From assembly GCA_934502625.1 (NCBI GenBank), contig CAKSUQ010000003.1, positions 53,880 to 117,879 of the forward strand: DNA of 64,000 nucleotides, written 5' to 3'. This DNA comes from an uncultured Gemmiger sp. (GTDB lineage: Bacteria > Bacillota > Clostridia > Oscillospirales > Ruminococcaceae). This document shows, in pieces, positions 38,817 through 46,335 of the stretch. Numbering within the stretch: position 1 is the first letter of the stretch; each line of letters starts with the position of its first letter. The position numbers and the translations under genes are program-made. The notes below the pieces were generated by a model. It ran no database searches. It was not told the origin of the DNA and saw only the letters and a list, made by a program, of their open reading frames with translations.

Positions 38817-41744
38817 ATGAGAGTTGGTCTGGACATTGGTTCCACCACCATTAAATGTGTTGTGTTGAACGACGCCGGGCAGATCGTCTATTCTACCTAC
38901 GAGCGTCATTTCAGTCATATCTTGGAAAAAGGCAAGGCGCTTTTGGAAAAAGTCGCCGCCGAATATCTGCCCGATGGCCGCGCGTACCTGGCCATCTCCG
39001 GCTCGGCCGGTATGGGTCTGGCCGACAGCTGCAAGGTGCCCTTCGTGCAGGAGGTTTTCGCCACACGCGTGGCCGCAAACCGCCTTGCCCCCGGCACCGA
39101 CTGCATCATTGAGCTGGGCGGCGAGGACGCGAAGATTCTGTTCCTGACGAATGGCACCGAAGTCCGCATGAACGGCAGCTGCGCCGGCGGCACGGGCGCG
39201 TTCATCGACCAGATGGCGACCCTGCTGAAGATGGGCGCGGACGAGATGGACAAGGCCGCGCAGGCCGCGACCCGCACCTACACCATCGCCAGCCGCTGCG
39301 GTGTCTTCGCCAAAAGCGACATCCAACCCCTCATCAATCAGGGTGCGCAAGCGGGGGATATCGCAGCGTCGATCTATCAGGCCGTCGTCAACCAGACCAT
39401 CGCCGGTCTGGCACAAGGCCGCCCCATCAAGGGCAACATCCTCTACCTCGGCGGCCCGCTGACCTTCTCGAAAACGCTGCGCCAGAGCTTTGACAAGACC
39501 CTCGGCGTCACCGGCACGCTGCCGGAGAACAGCCTGCTCTTCGTCGCAATGGGCGCGGCGTTCTACGCTGACGAGGAATCCGACCTGCGCGAGGTCGCGA
39601 AGCGCCTCGACGATTACAGCGCCACGGCGACTTATGTCAGCCTGCCGCCGCTGTTCGCCGACAAGCAGGAGTACGAGGCCTTCCACGCCCGCCACATGCG
39701 GGCGTCGGTGCCCTGCCTGCCCTTCGGCGCGGACTGCGGCCCCGTACATATCGGTATCGACTCCGGCTCGACGACGATCAAGCTCGTCGTCATCGACAAC
39801 GACGCCAACATTTTGTTCGAGAGCTACCGCCCAAACCTCGGCAACCCGATCCCGCTGGTGAAGGAGACGCTCCTCAAGCTGTACAAGGAACACCCCGGTC
39901 TGGAAATCGCCAGCGTGACGACGACCGGCTACGGCGAGGAGCTTGTCAAGAACGCCTTCCACTGCGACCGCGGCCTCGTCGAGACCGTGGCGCACTTCAC
40001 CGCCGCCAAGCACTTCCTGCCCGACGTCGACTTCATCATCGACATCGGCGGGCAGGACATGAAATGCTTCAAGATCGAGGACGGCGCGATCAGCAACATC
40101 TTCCTGAATGAAGCCTGCTCCTCCGGCTGCGGCAGCTTCTTACAGACCTTCGCGCAGGCGCTGGGCTACGACGTCAAGGAATTTGCCGCGCTGGGTCTTT
40201 TTGCTGACAAGCCCGTCGACCTCGGCAGCCGCTGCACCGTCTTCATGAACTCGTCGGTCAAGCAGGCGCAGAAAGACGGCGCATCCATTGAAAATATCAG
40301 CGCAGGTCTGTCGATTTCCGTCGTCAAGAACGCGCTGTACAAGGTCATCCGCGCCTCCAGCCCGGAGGAGCTTGGCCGCAACATCGTCGTGCAGGGCGGT
40401 ACCTTCTACAATGAGGCTGTGCTCCGCGCGTTTGAAAAAGAGATGGGCGTCAACGTCATCCGCCCCGACATCGCGGGCTTGATGGGCGCTTACGGCGCGG
40501 CGCTGTACGGCAAGACTAAGGCAGGGCAGAACGCCCACAGCAGCGTCCTGTCCGAGGCCGAGCTGGAAGCGTTCAGCCAGAAGGTCAACACCGTGCAGTG
40601 TCAGGGCTGCGGCAACCACTGCCAGCTGACGATCAACGTCTTTGCCGACGGCAAGCGTTTCATCTCCGGCAACCGCTGCGACAAGCCCGTGACCGGCAAG
40701 GCCAACAACGAAGACCTTGACCTGTACGCCTACAAGCTGAAGCTGCTGGACGGCTACCGCAATGCGGCCGCCCCGGCCAGCGCCCGCGGGCGCATCGGCA
40801 TCCCGCTGTGCCTGAATATGTACGAGCTGCTGCCGTTCTGGCACACGCTGTTCACCAAGCTCGGCTTCGAGGTCGTCGTCAGCCCCTTCTCCAACCGCAA
40901 GCTGTACCAGAGCGGGCAGGCGACCATTCCCAGCGACACGGCCTGCTTCCCGGCGAAGCTGAGCCACGGCCACATCCACTGGCTGTGCGAGCAGGGCGTC
41001 GACGCGATCTTCTACCCCTGCATGAGCTACAACCTCGACGAGCACCTCGGCGACAACCACTATAACTGCCCGGTCGTCGCCTATTACCCAGAAGTGCTGG
41101 AGGGCAACTGCCCCGAACTGAACAGCACGAAGTTCATCTACGACTACTTCAATTTGGAGCGCCGCAAGGACTTCTACAAGAAATTCCAGCAGGCGCTGGA
41201 CAAATACTTCCCCGGTCTTGACAAGAAGGCCGTGCGCGAGGCCATCGACGCGGCCTACGACGAGTACGCCCGCCACATGCAGCAGCTGCGCGACAAGGGC
41301 ACCGAGATCATCGCAGCCGCCCGCAAGGAAGGCCGCCACATCGTTGTTCTGGCCGGCCGCCCCTACCACGTTGACCCGGAGGTCAACCACGGCATCGACC
41401 AGCTTATCATCCGGCAGGGCGCTGCCGTCGTCAGCGAGGATTCCGTCAGCTGGCACGAGCAGAAGTTCCCCACGTCCGTGCTGAACCAGTGGACGTACCA
41501 CAGCCGCCTGTACGCCGCCGCGAAATACTGCACCGAGCAGCCCGATATGGACTTGGTGCAGCTGGTGTCCTTCGGCTGCGGTCTGGACGCCGTCACGACC
41601 GACGAGACCCGCGAAATTCTGCAGGCGGGCGGCAAACTGTACACCCAGCTGAAGATCGACGAGATCACGAACCTCGGCGCGGTTAACATCCGCCTGCGCA
41701 GCCTGTTTGCGGCGCTGGAAGAACGGAAAGAGGACAAAAAGTAA
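38817..41744 (+). CDS. Double acyl-CoA dehydratase activase (BadF/BadG/HgdC family) with DUF2229 region
   Basis: 975-residue cytosolic protein. Two activase (ASKHA ATPase) domains lie in tandem: MRVGLDIGSTTIKCVVLNDA (1-280) and HIGIDSGSTTIKLVVIDND (about 310-570). Each has the two Cys expected for a bridging [4Fe-4S] cluster (NGSCAGGTGAF with SRCGVF; EACSSGCGSF with SRCTVF). The region after residue 640 matches DUF2229 with many Cys (CQGCGNHCQLTI near 600). The family uses ATP to inject electrons into radical-forming 2-hydroxyacyl-CoA dehydratases. The orphan role of such large fused forms is not settled. Followed in 11 bases by a dehydratase-like gene. Confidence 0.88.
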   Translation: MRVGLDIGSTTIKCVVLNDAGQIVYSTYERHFSHILEKGKALLEKVAAEYLPDGRAYLAISGSAGMGLADSCKVPFVQEVFATRVAANRLAPGTDCIIELGGEDAKILFLTNGTEVRMNGSCAGGTGAFIDQMATLLKMGADEMDKAAQAATRTYTIASRCGVFAKSDIQPLINQGAQAGDIAASIYQAVVNQTIAGLAQGRPIKGNILYLGGPLTFSKTLRQSFDKTLGVTGTLPENSLLFVAMGAAFYADEESDLREVAKRLDDYSATATYVSLPPLFADKQEYEAFHARHMRASVPCLPFGADCGPVHIGIDSGSTTIKLVVIDNDANILFESYRPNLGNPIPLVKETLLKLYKEHPGLEIASVTTTGYGEELVKNAFHCDRGLVETVAHFTAAKHFLPDVDFIIDIGGQDMKCFKIEDGAISNIFLNEACSSGCGSFLQTFAQALGYDVKEFAALGLFADKPVDLGSRCTVFMNSSVKQAQKDGASIENISAGLSISVVKNALYKVIRASSPEELGRNIVVQGGTFYNEAVLRAFEKEMGVNVIRPDIAGLMGAYGAALYGKTKAGQNAHSSVLSEAELEAFSQKVNTVQCQGCGNHCQLTINVFADGKRFISGNRCDKPVTGKANNEDLDLYAYKLKLLDGYRNAAAPASARGRIGIPLCLNMYELLPFWHTLFTKLGFEVVVSPFSNRKLYQSGQATIPSDTACFPAKLSHGHIHWLCEQGVDAIFYPCMSYNLDEHLGDNHYNCPVVAYYPEVLEGNCPELNSTKFIYDYFNLERRKDFYKKFQQALDKYFPGLDKKAVREAIDAAYDEYARHMQQLRDKGTEIIAAARKEGRHIVVLAGRPYHVDPEVNHGIDQLIIRQGAAVVSEDSVSWHEQKFPTSVLNQWTYHSRLYAAAKYCTEQPDMDLVQLVSFGCGLDAVTTDETREILQAGGKLYTQLKIDEITNLGAVNIRLRSLFAALEERKEDKK

Positions 41745-41755
41745 GAGGCAATTCC

Positions 41756-43075
41756 ATGGAATACATGACTCCCAACTTTACCAAGGACATGGTAAAGACC
41801 CATAAAATCCTGATCCCGAACATGGCCGTGACCCAGTTCCGGCTGATGCAGGCGGCGCTTGCCAGCGAGGGCTACCAGACCGAGGTGCTGGGCAACTGCG
41901 GCAGCGAGGTCGCGCAGCTCGGCCTGAAATACGTCCACAACGACACCTGCTACCCGGCGCTGCTCGTCATCGGGCAGTTCCTCGACGCGCTGAACAGCGG
42001 CAAATACGACTTAGAGCACACCGCGCTGCTCATCACCCAGACAGGCGGCGGCTGCCGTGCGTCCAACTACATTAAGCTCTTGCGCAAGGCACTCGTCAAG
42101 GCGGGCTACGGCAATATTCCCGTCGCATCGCTGAACTTTTCCGGCTTGGAGAAGGGCAGCGGCCTGCCCCTGACCGTGCCGCTGCTGCGCAAGGTCATTG
42201 CCAGCATTTTCTACGGCGACATGCTCGTCGCGCTGCGCAGCCAGACCCACCCGTATGAGAACCACAAGGGCGACGCCGACGCCATGACCGAGAAGTGGAT
42301 TGCCACGATTCAGGGCTGGATCAAGGACGACAAGAACTATTCCGCCCACGACATGAAACGCCGGTTCTACGACATTGCCGCCGACTACGCGACCATTCCC
42401 ATCACCCGCGTGCCAAAAGTCAAGGTCGGCGTTGTCGGCGAGATCTACGTCAAGTATTCGCCGCTGGGCAACAACGATCTGGAAAAGTTCCTCGAAAGTC
42501 AGGACTGCGAGGTCAACCTGCCCGGCCTGATGGGCTTCGTCGAGTACTGCGTGGCGAACTACCGGCTGGACATTGACCTGTACGGTGGCAACAAGCTGGT
42601 GGCAGGCGGCGCGGACGCCTTCCTCGGCTGGCTGGACGGCATCGGCTGCGCCAGCTACGACGCCATGCGCAAGTACGGCTTCTACGCGCCCGGCTCCTTC
42701 CGCGAGCTGATGAAAAAGCCGGAGGGTATCATTTCGCTGGGTGCGAAGATGGGAGAGGGCTGGCTGCTGACCGCCGAAATGATCGAGCTGGTCGAGGGCG
42801 GCTACGGCAACATTGTGTGTGCCCAGCCGTTTGGCTGCCTGCCGAACCACATCGTCGGCAAGGGCATGATCAACAAGATCCGCGCCCTGCACCCCGACGC
42901 GAACATCACGCCGGTCGACTACGACCCCAGCGCGACCCGCGTCAACCAAGAAAACCGCATCAAGCTGATGCTGGCCGTTGCCCGCGAGAAACTGGAACAG
43001 CCCGCCGCCCCGAAGCCGCTGACCGCCGAGGAATTGGCGGGCGGCGCGCCGCAGGTGGAAACAACGGTGCAATAA
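41756..43075 (+). CDS. 2-hydroxyacyl-CoA dehydratase-like (HgdB/DUF2229-associated) protein
   Basis: 439-residue soluble protein related to the D-component of 2-hydroxyglutaryl-CoA dehydratase. Cys positions in LGNCGSEVAQLG, VHNDTCYPALLV, QTGGGCRASNY and CAQPFGCLPNH could hold an Fe-S cluster. It follows the double activase and should be its partner; in many relatives the two are fused in one ~1400-residue polypeptide. Starts with AAGAGGCA before ATG. The natural reaction is unknown. Strong terminator follows. Confidence 0.85.
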   Translation: MEYMTPNFTKDMVKTHKILIPNMAVTQFRLMQAALASEGYQTEVLGNCGSEVAQLGLKYVHNDTCYPALLVIGQFLDALNSGKYDLEHTALLITQTGGGCRASNYIKLLRKALVKAGYGNIPVASLNFSGLEKGSGLPLTVPLLRKVIASIFYGDMLVALRSQTHPYENHKGDADAMTEKWIATIQGWIKDDKNYSAHDMKRRFYDIAADYATIPITRVPKVKVGVVGEIYVKYSPLGNNDLEKFLESQDCEVNLPGLMGFVEYCVANYRLDIDLYGGNKLVAGGADAFLGWLDGIGCASYDAMRKYGFYAPGSFRELMKKPEGIISLGAKMGEGWLLTAEMIELVEGGYGNIVCAQPFGCLPNHIVGKGMINKIRALHPDANITPVDYDPSATRVNQENRIKLMLAVAREKLEQPAAPKPLTAEELAGGAPQVETTVQ

Positions 43076-43096
43076 AAAGTGTAATAAAGTAAAACA

Positions 43097-43138
43097 CCCC
43101 CGCCGCCGACGGAATATGTCGGCGGCGGGGGATTTTTT
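43097..43138 (+). terminator. Terminator of activase operon
   Basis: CCCCCGCCGCCGAC / GTCGGCGGCGGGGG, 7-base loop, six Ts. Confidence 0.93.
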
Positions 43139-43182
43139 GTGTGTCGATGCGGCGGGAAAATGGGTGGCGTCCTCAGCGTTCC

Positions 43183-43442
43183 CGGCGGGGTGGGGTCACC
43201 CCGCCCTACGCGCAGGATTTCCTTGGACGTAGGGGCGCACCTGCGTGTGCGCCCGTGGAACTTTCCGGCTGCCGCAATGCTGCACGGGTCGTCGGGGACG
43301 CCGACCCCTACAACCGTAGGGGCGGATTCCATATCCGCCCGTGGAGCTTTCCGGCTGCCGCAACGTCCCCGGCGGCATGGGGGCATGCCGCCCTACGCAT
43401 AACCCTATGGTTGGATGTAGGGCGGGGCGCCCTCACCCCGCC
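43183..43442. repeat. Family S palindrome cluster S11 (6 elements)
   Basis: Six palindromes fill the region between the activase terminator and tRNA-Val. Inner stems are CGGGGT, GCGCAC, GGTCGTCGG, GCGGATT, CGGCAT and CGGGGC, each with its complement. The longest array in the window; no gene in it. The right half (from 43311) belongs to the ~300-bp inverted repeat. Confidence 0.85.
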
Positions 43443-43446
43443 GTAA

Positions 43447-43503
43447 GCGCACCAAATAAAAAGCCCCGAAGCCAAAGGCTTCGGGGCTTTTTATTTGGTG
43501 CGC
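43447..43503. terminator. Perfect 27-bp-arm palindrome and terminator behind tRNA-Val copy A
   Basis: Arms of 27 bases around AAA; the central part is AAGCCCCGAAGCC / GGCTTCGGGGCTT with T-runs. The arms reach into the tRNA 3' end, so GCGCACCA is duplicated on the far side. Confidence 0.92.
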
Positions 43504-43571
43504 GGTACAGGACTCGAACCTGTGACCTCCTGCACGTCAAGCAGATGCTCTACCAGCTGAGCTAACCGCGC
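43496..43571 (-). tRNA. tRNA-Val (GAC), copy A
   Basis: 76 bases with encoded CCA. Acceptor GCGCGGT / ACCGCGC, D-arm GCTCAGCTGGTAGAGC, anticodon stem TCTGC/GCAGG with loop TTGACGT (anticodon GAC), T-arm ACAGG-TTCGAGT-CCTGT. Identical to copy B at 46207 in opposite orientation. Confidence 0.97.
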
Positions 43572-43603
43572 ATAGGTGTCGCGCTCTCTTGGCGACGTGT
43601 GCT

Positions 43604-43632
43604 ATTATAGCATGATGTTCCGGAAAACGCAA
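43604..43632 (-). promoter_or_regulatory. Promoter of tRNA-Val copy A
   Basis: TTGCGT (43627-43632), 17 bases, TATAAT (43604-43609) on the minus strand. Confidence 0.8.
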
Positions 43633-43686
43633 GCCCTTTTTGCAAAAAAATCCGACTTTTCCCGACTTTTTTGCGGGCGGTGGGGT

Positions 43687-43715
43687 TTGCAACGGGAAAT
43701 CCGCCCTGCTATAAT
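43687..43715 (+). promoter_or_regulatory. Promoter of U32-like gene
   Basis: TTGCAA (43687-43692), 17 bases, TATAAT (43710-43715). Confidence 0.82.
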
Positions 43716-43748
43716 AAAGGAAAACGAATTTTGAATGGGGAGTCCCCT

Positions 43749-44654
43749 ATGAACCAAACCCAAATCGCCCACTATCACCTGCCCGGCCTGTTTGAATTTT
43801 ATGAGCTGTACGCGGCGTTTCTGCCGCTGTACCGAGCCTATCCGGAATATTTCTATGACTGGTGCAACATTGCTTCGATCTATGGTGCACCGGCGGACTG
43901 CATCTGGGGCGGCGGCCGCGTCGGCGGCGGGGACGCCCGCCCGCGCGAGGTGGCCGCCCTGCTGCGGGAGTACGGCATCTCGGCGCGGCTGACCTTCAGC
44001 AATTCGCTGCTGCGGGCGGAACACCTCGCCGACCCGCGCTGCAACGCGCTCTGCAGCCTGTTCGGCGAGAGCACCGCCCCGCAGAATGGCGTCATCGTGC
44101 ACGCGGACTTGCTGGCCGACTATCTGCGGAAAAACTACCCGCAGCTGTACCTTGTCTCCTCCACGACGAAGGTATTGACTGACTTTTCGGCGTTCCAACA
44201 GGAATTGCAGCGGCCGGAGTTCCGCTTTGTCGTGCTGGATTTCCGCCTGAACCGCGCCTTTGACGCGCTGGCAGCCCTGCCGGAAAATCTGCGCGGCAAG
44301 GCGGAATTTCTCTGCAACGAGTGCTGCTGGCCGGGCTGCCAAGACCGCCGCGCCTGCTACGAGGCGGTCAGCCGCCGCAACCTTGACCCGTGCGCACCGG
44401 AGCACCGCTGCACCGCCCCCGGCGCGGCCGAGGGCTACCGCTTCTCGAAGGCGATGGAAAGCCCCTGTTTCATCGGCATCGACGACATCCGGGTACGCTA
44501 TCTGCCGATGGGCTTCTCCCACTTCAAAATCGAGGGGCGCGGCCTAGGCAGTGCGGTGGCGCTGGAATTTCTGCTCTACTACCTGACGAAGCCGGAATAC
44601 CAGCTGAAGGTGCGGGAAAAAATTTATCTCGATTCCATGCTGGATTTGTTTTAA
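43749..44654 (+). CDS. U32-peptidase-like protein with Cys cluster
   Basis: 301-residue soluble protein. FKIEGRGLGS near residues 259-268 and the preceding SPCFIGIDDIRVRYLPMGFS resemble the LKIEGR core of the U32 peptidase superfamily, many members of which bind [4Fe-4S] and assist RNA or quinone hydroxylation. A Cys-rich stretch CNECCWPGCQDRRAC (189-203) plus Cys215, 221 and 240 may hold Fe-S. The barrel appears minimal and lacks the usual C-terminal domains. Start at GGGGAG-ATG; an earlier in-frame ATG precedes the promoter. Convergent with the Crp/Fnr gene; the stop codons share TTAA. Confidence 0.65.
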   Translation: MNQTQIAHYHLPGLFEFYELYAAFLPLYRAYPEYFYDWCNIASIYGAPADCIWGGGRVGGGDARPREVAALLREYGISARLTFSNSLLRAEHLADPRCNALCSLFGESTAPQNGVIVHADLLADYLRKNYPQLYLVSSTTKVLTDFSAFQQELQRPEFRFVVLDFRLNRAFDALAALPENLRGKAEFLCNECCWPGCQDRRACYEAVSRRNLDPCAPEHRCTAPGAAEGYRFSKAMESPCFIGIDDIRVRYLPMGFSHFKIEGRGLGSAVALEFLLYYLTKPEYQLKVREKIYLDSMLDLF

Positions 44655-45313
44655 AAATCCTCGACCTGCTTCAGCTCGACTGTGCGCCGGTCAAGGACGA
44701 GCAGCCCGTCCCGCTGTATCTGGGACAGGGTGCTGCTCAGGGCACTGCGGTCGACGCCGAGGTGGTCGGCCAACTGCTGCCGGTCAAACGGCAGCGTGAA
44801 CCGCGTACTGCCGCTGCGCCGTGCCAGCACCGAAAAGTACGCCGTGACCCGCCCGCGGATTGTCTTGGGCGCGGTGTACAGGCTGCGCTGGGCAAGGCCT
44901 AGATTTTTCCGCGCGGCGACGCGCAGCAGATTCTGCGTCAGCTTCCAGCGCCACGCCTCGCACCCCGGCTGCAAAAGCTGCTGTGCGTCGAGGAACAGCG
45001 CCTCACCGTTTTCCGCCGCCACGACGCTGACGAGCAGCGGCTCGTCCTGCAGGCAGGCGTAGGTCTCGGCAAAGAGATCCCCTGCCCCGGCTTGCCCCAG
45101 CAGCGTTTTGCTGCCCCAGACGTCGAGGTGCTCCATGTGTACCCGCCCGGCCAGCACCACGCCCAGCGCGGGCGCACGCTGGCCGGCCTCCAGCAAGACC
45201 TCGCCCTTGACGAACGGCTTGCGGCGCGCCCGCAGCGCGGCGACGGCGGCGTCGGCCTCGGCGTCGGTCAGGCCGCGAAACAGCGGCAGGGCGGACAGGG
45301 AAAGTTTTTCCAT
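44651..45313 (-). CDS. Crp/Fnr-family transcription regulator
   Basis: 220-residue regulator: cyclic-nucleotide-binding-like beta roll (about 15-115), dimerisation helix, and a winged helix with LPFDRQQLADHLGVDRSALS and SSTLSQIQRDGLL. No Cys cluster is present at the N-terminus, so it does not sense oxygen through Fe-S as E. coli FNR does. It diverges from the ferredoxin-like gene, and a dyad GTTGT-N4-ACAAC sits between them. It probably activates that gene and controls itself. In anaerobes such pairs react to nitrosative or redox stress. Confidence 0.9.
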   Translation of the reverse strand: MEKLSLSALPLFRGLTDAEADAAVAALRARRKPFVKGEVLLEAGQRAPALGVVLAGRVHMEHLDVWGSKTLLGQAGAGDLFAETYACLQDEPLLVSVVAAENGEALFLDAQQLLQPGCEAWRWKLTQNLLRVAARKNLGLAQRSLYTAPKTIRGRVTAYFSVLARRSGSTRFTLPFDRQQLADHLGVDRSALSSTLSQIQRDGLLVLDRRTVELKQVEDF

Positions 45314-45329
45314 AGATTCTACCTCATAT

Positions 45330-45371
45330 GTTGTTTCTACAACGGAACTTCTGCTGCCATTGTAGTAAAAT
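45330..45371 (+). promoter_or_regulatory. Crp/Fnr-type operator at -41.5 and promoter of ferredoxin gene
   Basis: Perfect dyad GTTGT-TTCT-ACAAC (45330-45343, centre 45336.5) and -10 box TAAAAT (45366-45371). The start site predicted from the -10 box is ~45378, putting the dyad at -41.5, the position of class II Crp/Fnr activation; no -35 box is visible, as expected for activated promoters. A second weaker dyad CATTGTAG/CTACGATG follows. Confidence 0.7.
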
Positions 45372-45398
45372 GGTGCTACGATGTCAAGGAGGTAAACT

Positions 45399-46127
45399 AT
45401 GAAACGACAGATTATTCATATTGACGAAGAAAAATGCAACGGCTGCGGTGCCTGCGCCAACGCCTGCCACGAGGGCGCAATCGCGATGATCGGCGGCAAG
45501 GCCAAGCTGATGCGCGATGACTACTGCGACGGAATGGGCGACTGCCTGCCCCACTGTCCCACCGGCGCGATCACGTTTGAACAGCGTGAGGCCGTGCCCT
45601 ACAACGAGGCCGCCGTGCAGGCCGCCAAAAAGCACAAGGCCGCTCACGTCGCGCCCCACAGCTGCCCCGGCAGCGCGCCGAAGGAGCTGCACGTCTGCCC
45701 CGGTACGATGGCGAGGGCGCTGCACCCCACCGACGGCCGGCCCGCCGCGCCCACGATGGCACCCAGCCAGCTGCGCCAGTGGCCGGTGCAGATCAAGCTG
45801 GTGCCAACCAATGCGCCCTACTTCGACGGCGCAAAGCTGCTGATCGCCGCCGACTGCACGGCCTATGCCTACGCCGCGTTCCACGAACGGTTCATCCGGG
45901 GGCATATCACGCTGGTGGGGTGCCCCAAACTGGACGACGTCGACTACAGCGAGAAGCTGACCGCCATTATCCGGGACAACGACATCAAAGAGGTCACGGT
46001 CGTGCGGATGGAAGTTCCCTGCTGCGGCGGGCTGGAGAACGCCGCCAAGCGCGCTTTGCAGGCCAGCGGCAAGTTCCTGCCGTGGCAGGTGGTGACGATC
46101 TCCACCGACGGGCGGATTTTGGACTGA
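45399..46127 (+). CDS. 4Fe-4S ferredoxin-domain protein
   Basis: 242 residues. The N-terminal part has Cys-x2-Cys-x2-Cys-x3-Cys (CNGCGACANAC) and a second set with DYCDGMGDCLPHCPTGAI, so two [4Fe-4S] clusters. The C-terminal half includes ADCTAYAYAAFHERFIRGH, VGCPKLDDVDY and VPCCGGLENAAK, which matches a family of ferredoxins in anaerobes often beside Crp/Fnr regulators and hybrid-cluster proteins. AAGGAGG precedes the ATG. An electron carrier for stress response is the likely role. The partner enzyme is not in the window. Confidence 0.85.
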   Translation: MKRQIIHIDEEKCNGCGACANACHEGAIAMIGGKAKLMRDDYCDGMGDCLPHCPTGAITFEQREAVPYNEAAVQAAKKHKAAHVAPHSCPGSAPKELHVCPGTMARALHPTDGRPAAPTMAPSQLRQWPVQIKLVPTNAPYFDGAKLLIAADCTAYAYAAFHERFIRGHITLVGCPKLDDVDYSEKLTAIIRDNDIKEVTVVRMEVPCCGGLENAAKRALQASGKFLPWQVVTISTDGRILD

Positions 46128-46145
46128 TTTTTTTCAAAAAAGGGC

Positions 46146-46174
46146 TTGCAATTCGCAAAAGCCTATGCTATAAT
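46146..46174 (+). promoter_or_regulatory. Promoter of tRNA-Val copy B
   Basis: TTGCAA (46146-46151), 17 bases, TATAAT (46169-46174). Confidence 0.85.
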
Positions 46175-46206
46175 AATACACGTCGCTGAGAAACAGCGAC
46201 GCTTAT

Positions 46207-46282
46207 GCGCGGTTAGCTCAGCTGGTAGAGCATCTGCTTGACGTGCAGGAGGTCACAGGTTCGAGTCCTGTACCGCGCACCA
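46207..46282 (+). tRNA. tRNA-Val (GAC), copy B
   Basis: 76 bases with encoded CCA, anticodon GAC in loop TTGACGT. Identical to copy A at 43496-43571. Good promoter and terminator. Confidence 0.97.
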
Positions 46283-46331
46283 AATAAAAAGCCCCGAAGC
46301 CAAAGGCTTCGGGGCTTTTTATTTGGTGCGC
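46275..46331. terminator. Perfect 27-bp-arm palindrome and terminator behind tRNA-Val copy B
   Basis: Same structure as at 43447-43503: arms start inside the acceptor stem of the tRNA (GCGCACCA) and meet around an AAA loop. Confidence 0.92.
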
Positions 46332-46335
46332 TTAC

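Larger units (their letters stand above)
43311..43612. repeat. Inverted repeat A (tRNA-Val bearing)
   Basis: About 300 bp matching 46165-46467 in reverse orientation with few differences. It includes two S palindromes plus part of a third, the 27-bp-arm terminator palindrome, a whole tRNA-Val gene and its -10 box. Homology stops at the -10 region of each tRNA promoter. Confidence 0.88.

Noticed and set aside
43183-43442. CRISPR-like array
   Set aside because: Units are palindromes with different stems and irregular spacing; there are no constant repeats with unique spacers, and no cas genes.
43139-43565. Short frames rich in RPTP, GDADPYN and similar in the S arrays and over tRNA-Val
   Set aside because: They are translations of palindromes and of the tRNA gene, repeated wherever S elements occur.
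43496-46282. Genomic island or prophage attachment at tRNA-Val
   Set aside because: No integrase, recombinase or phage gene lies near, and the duplicated tRNAs are inverted rather than direct repeats.
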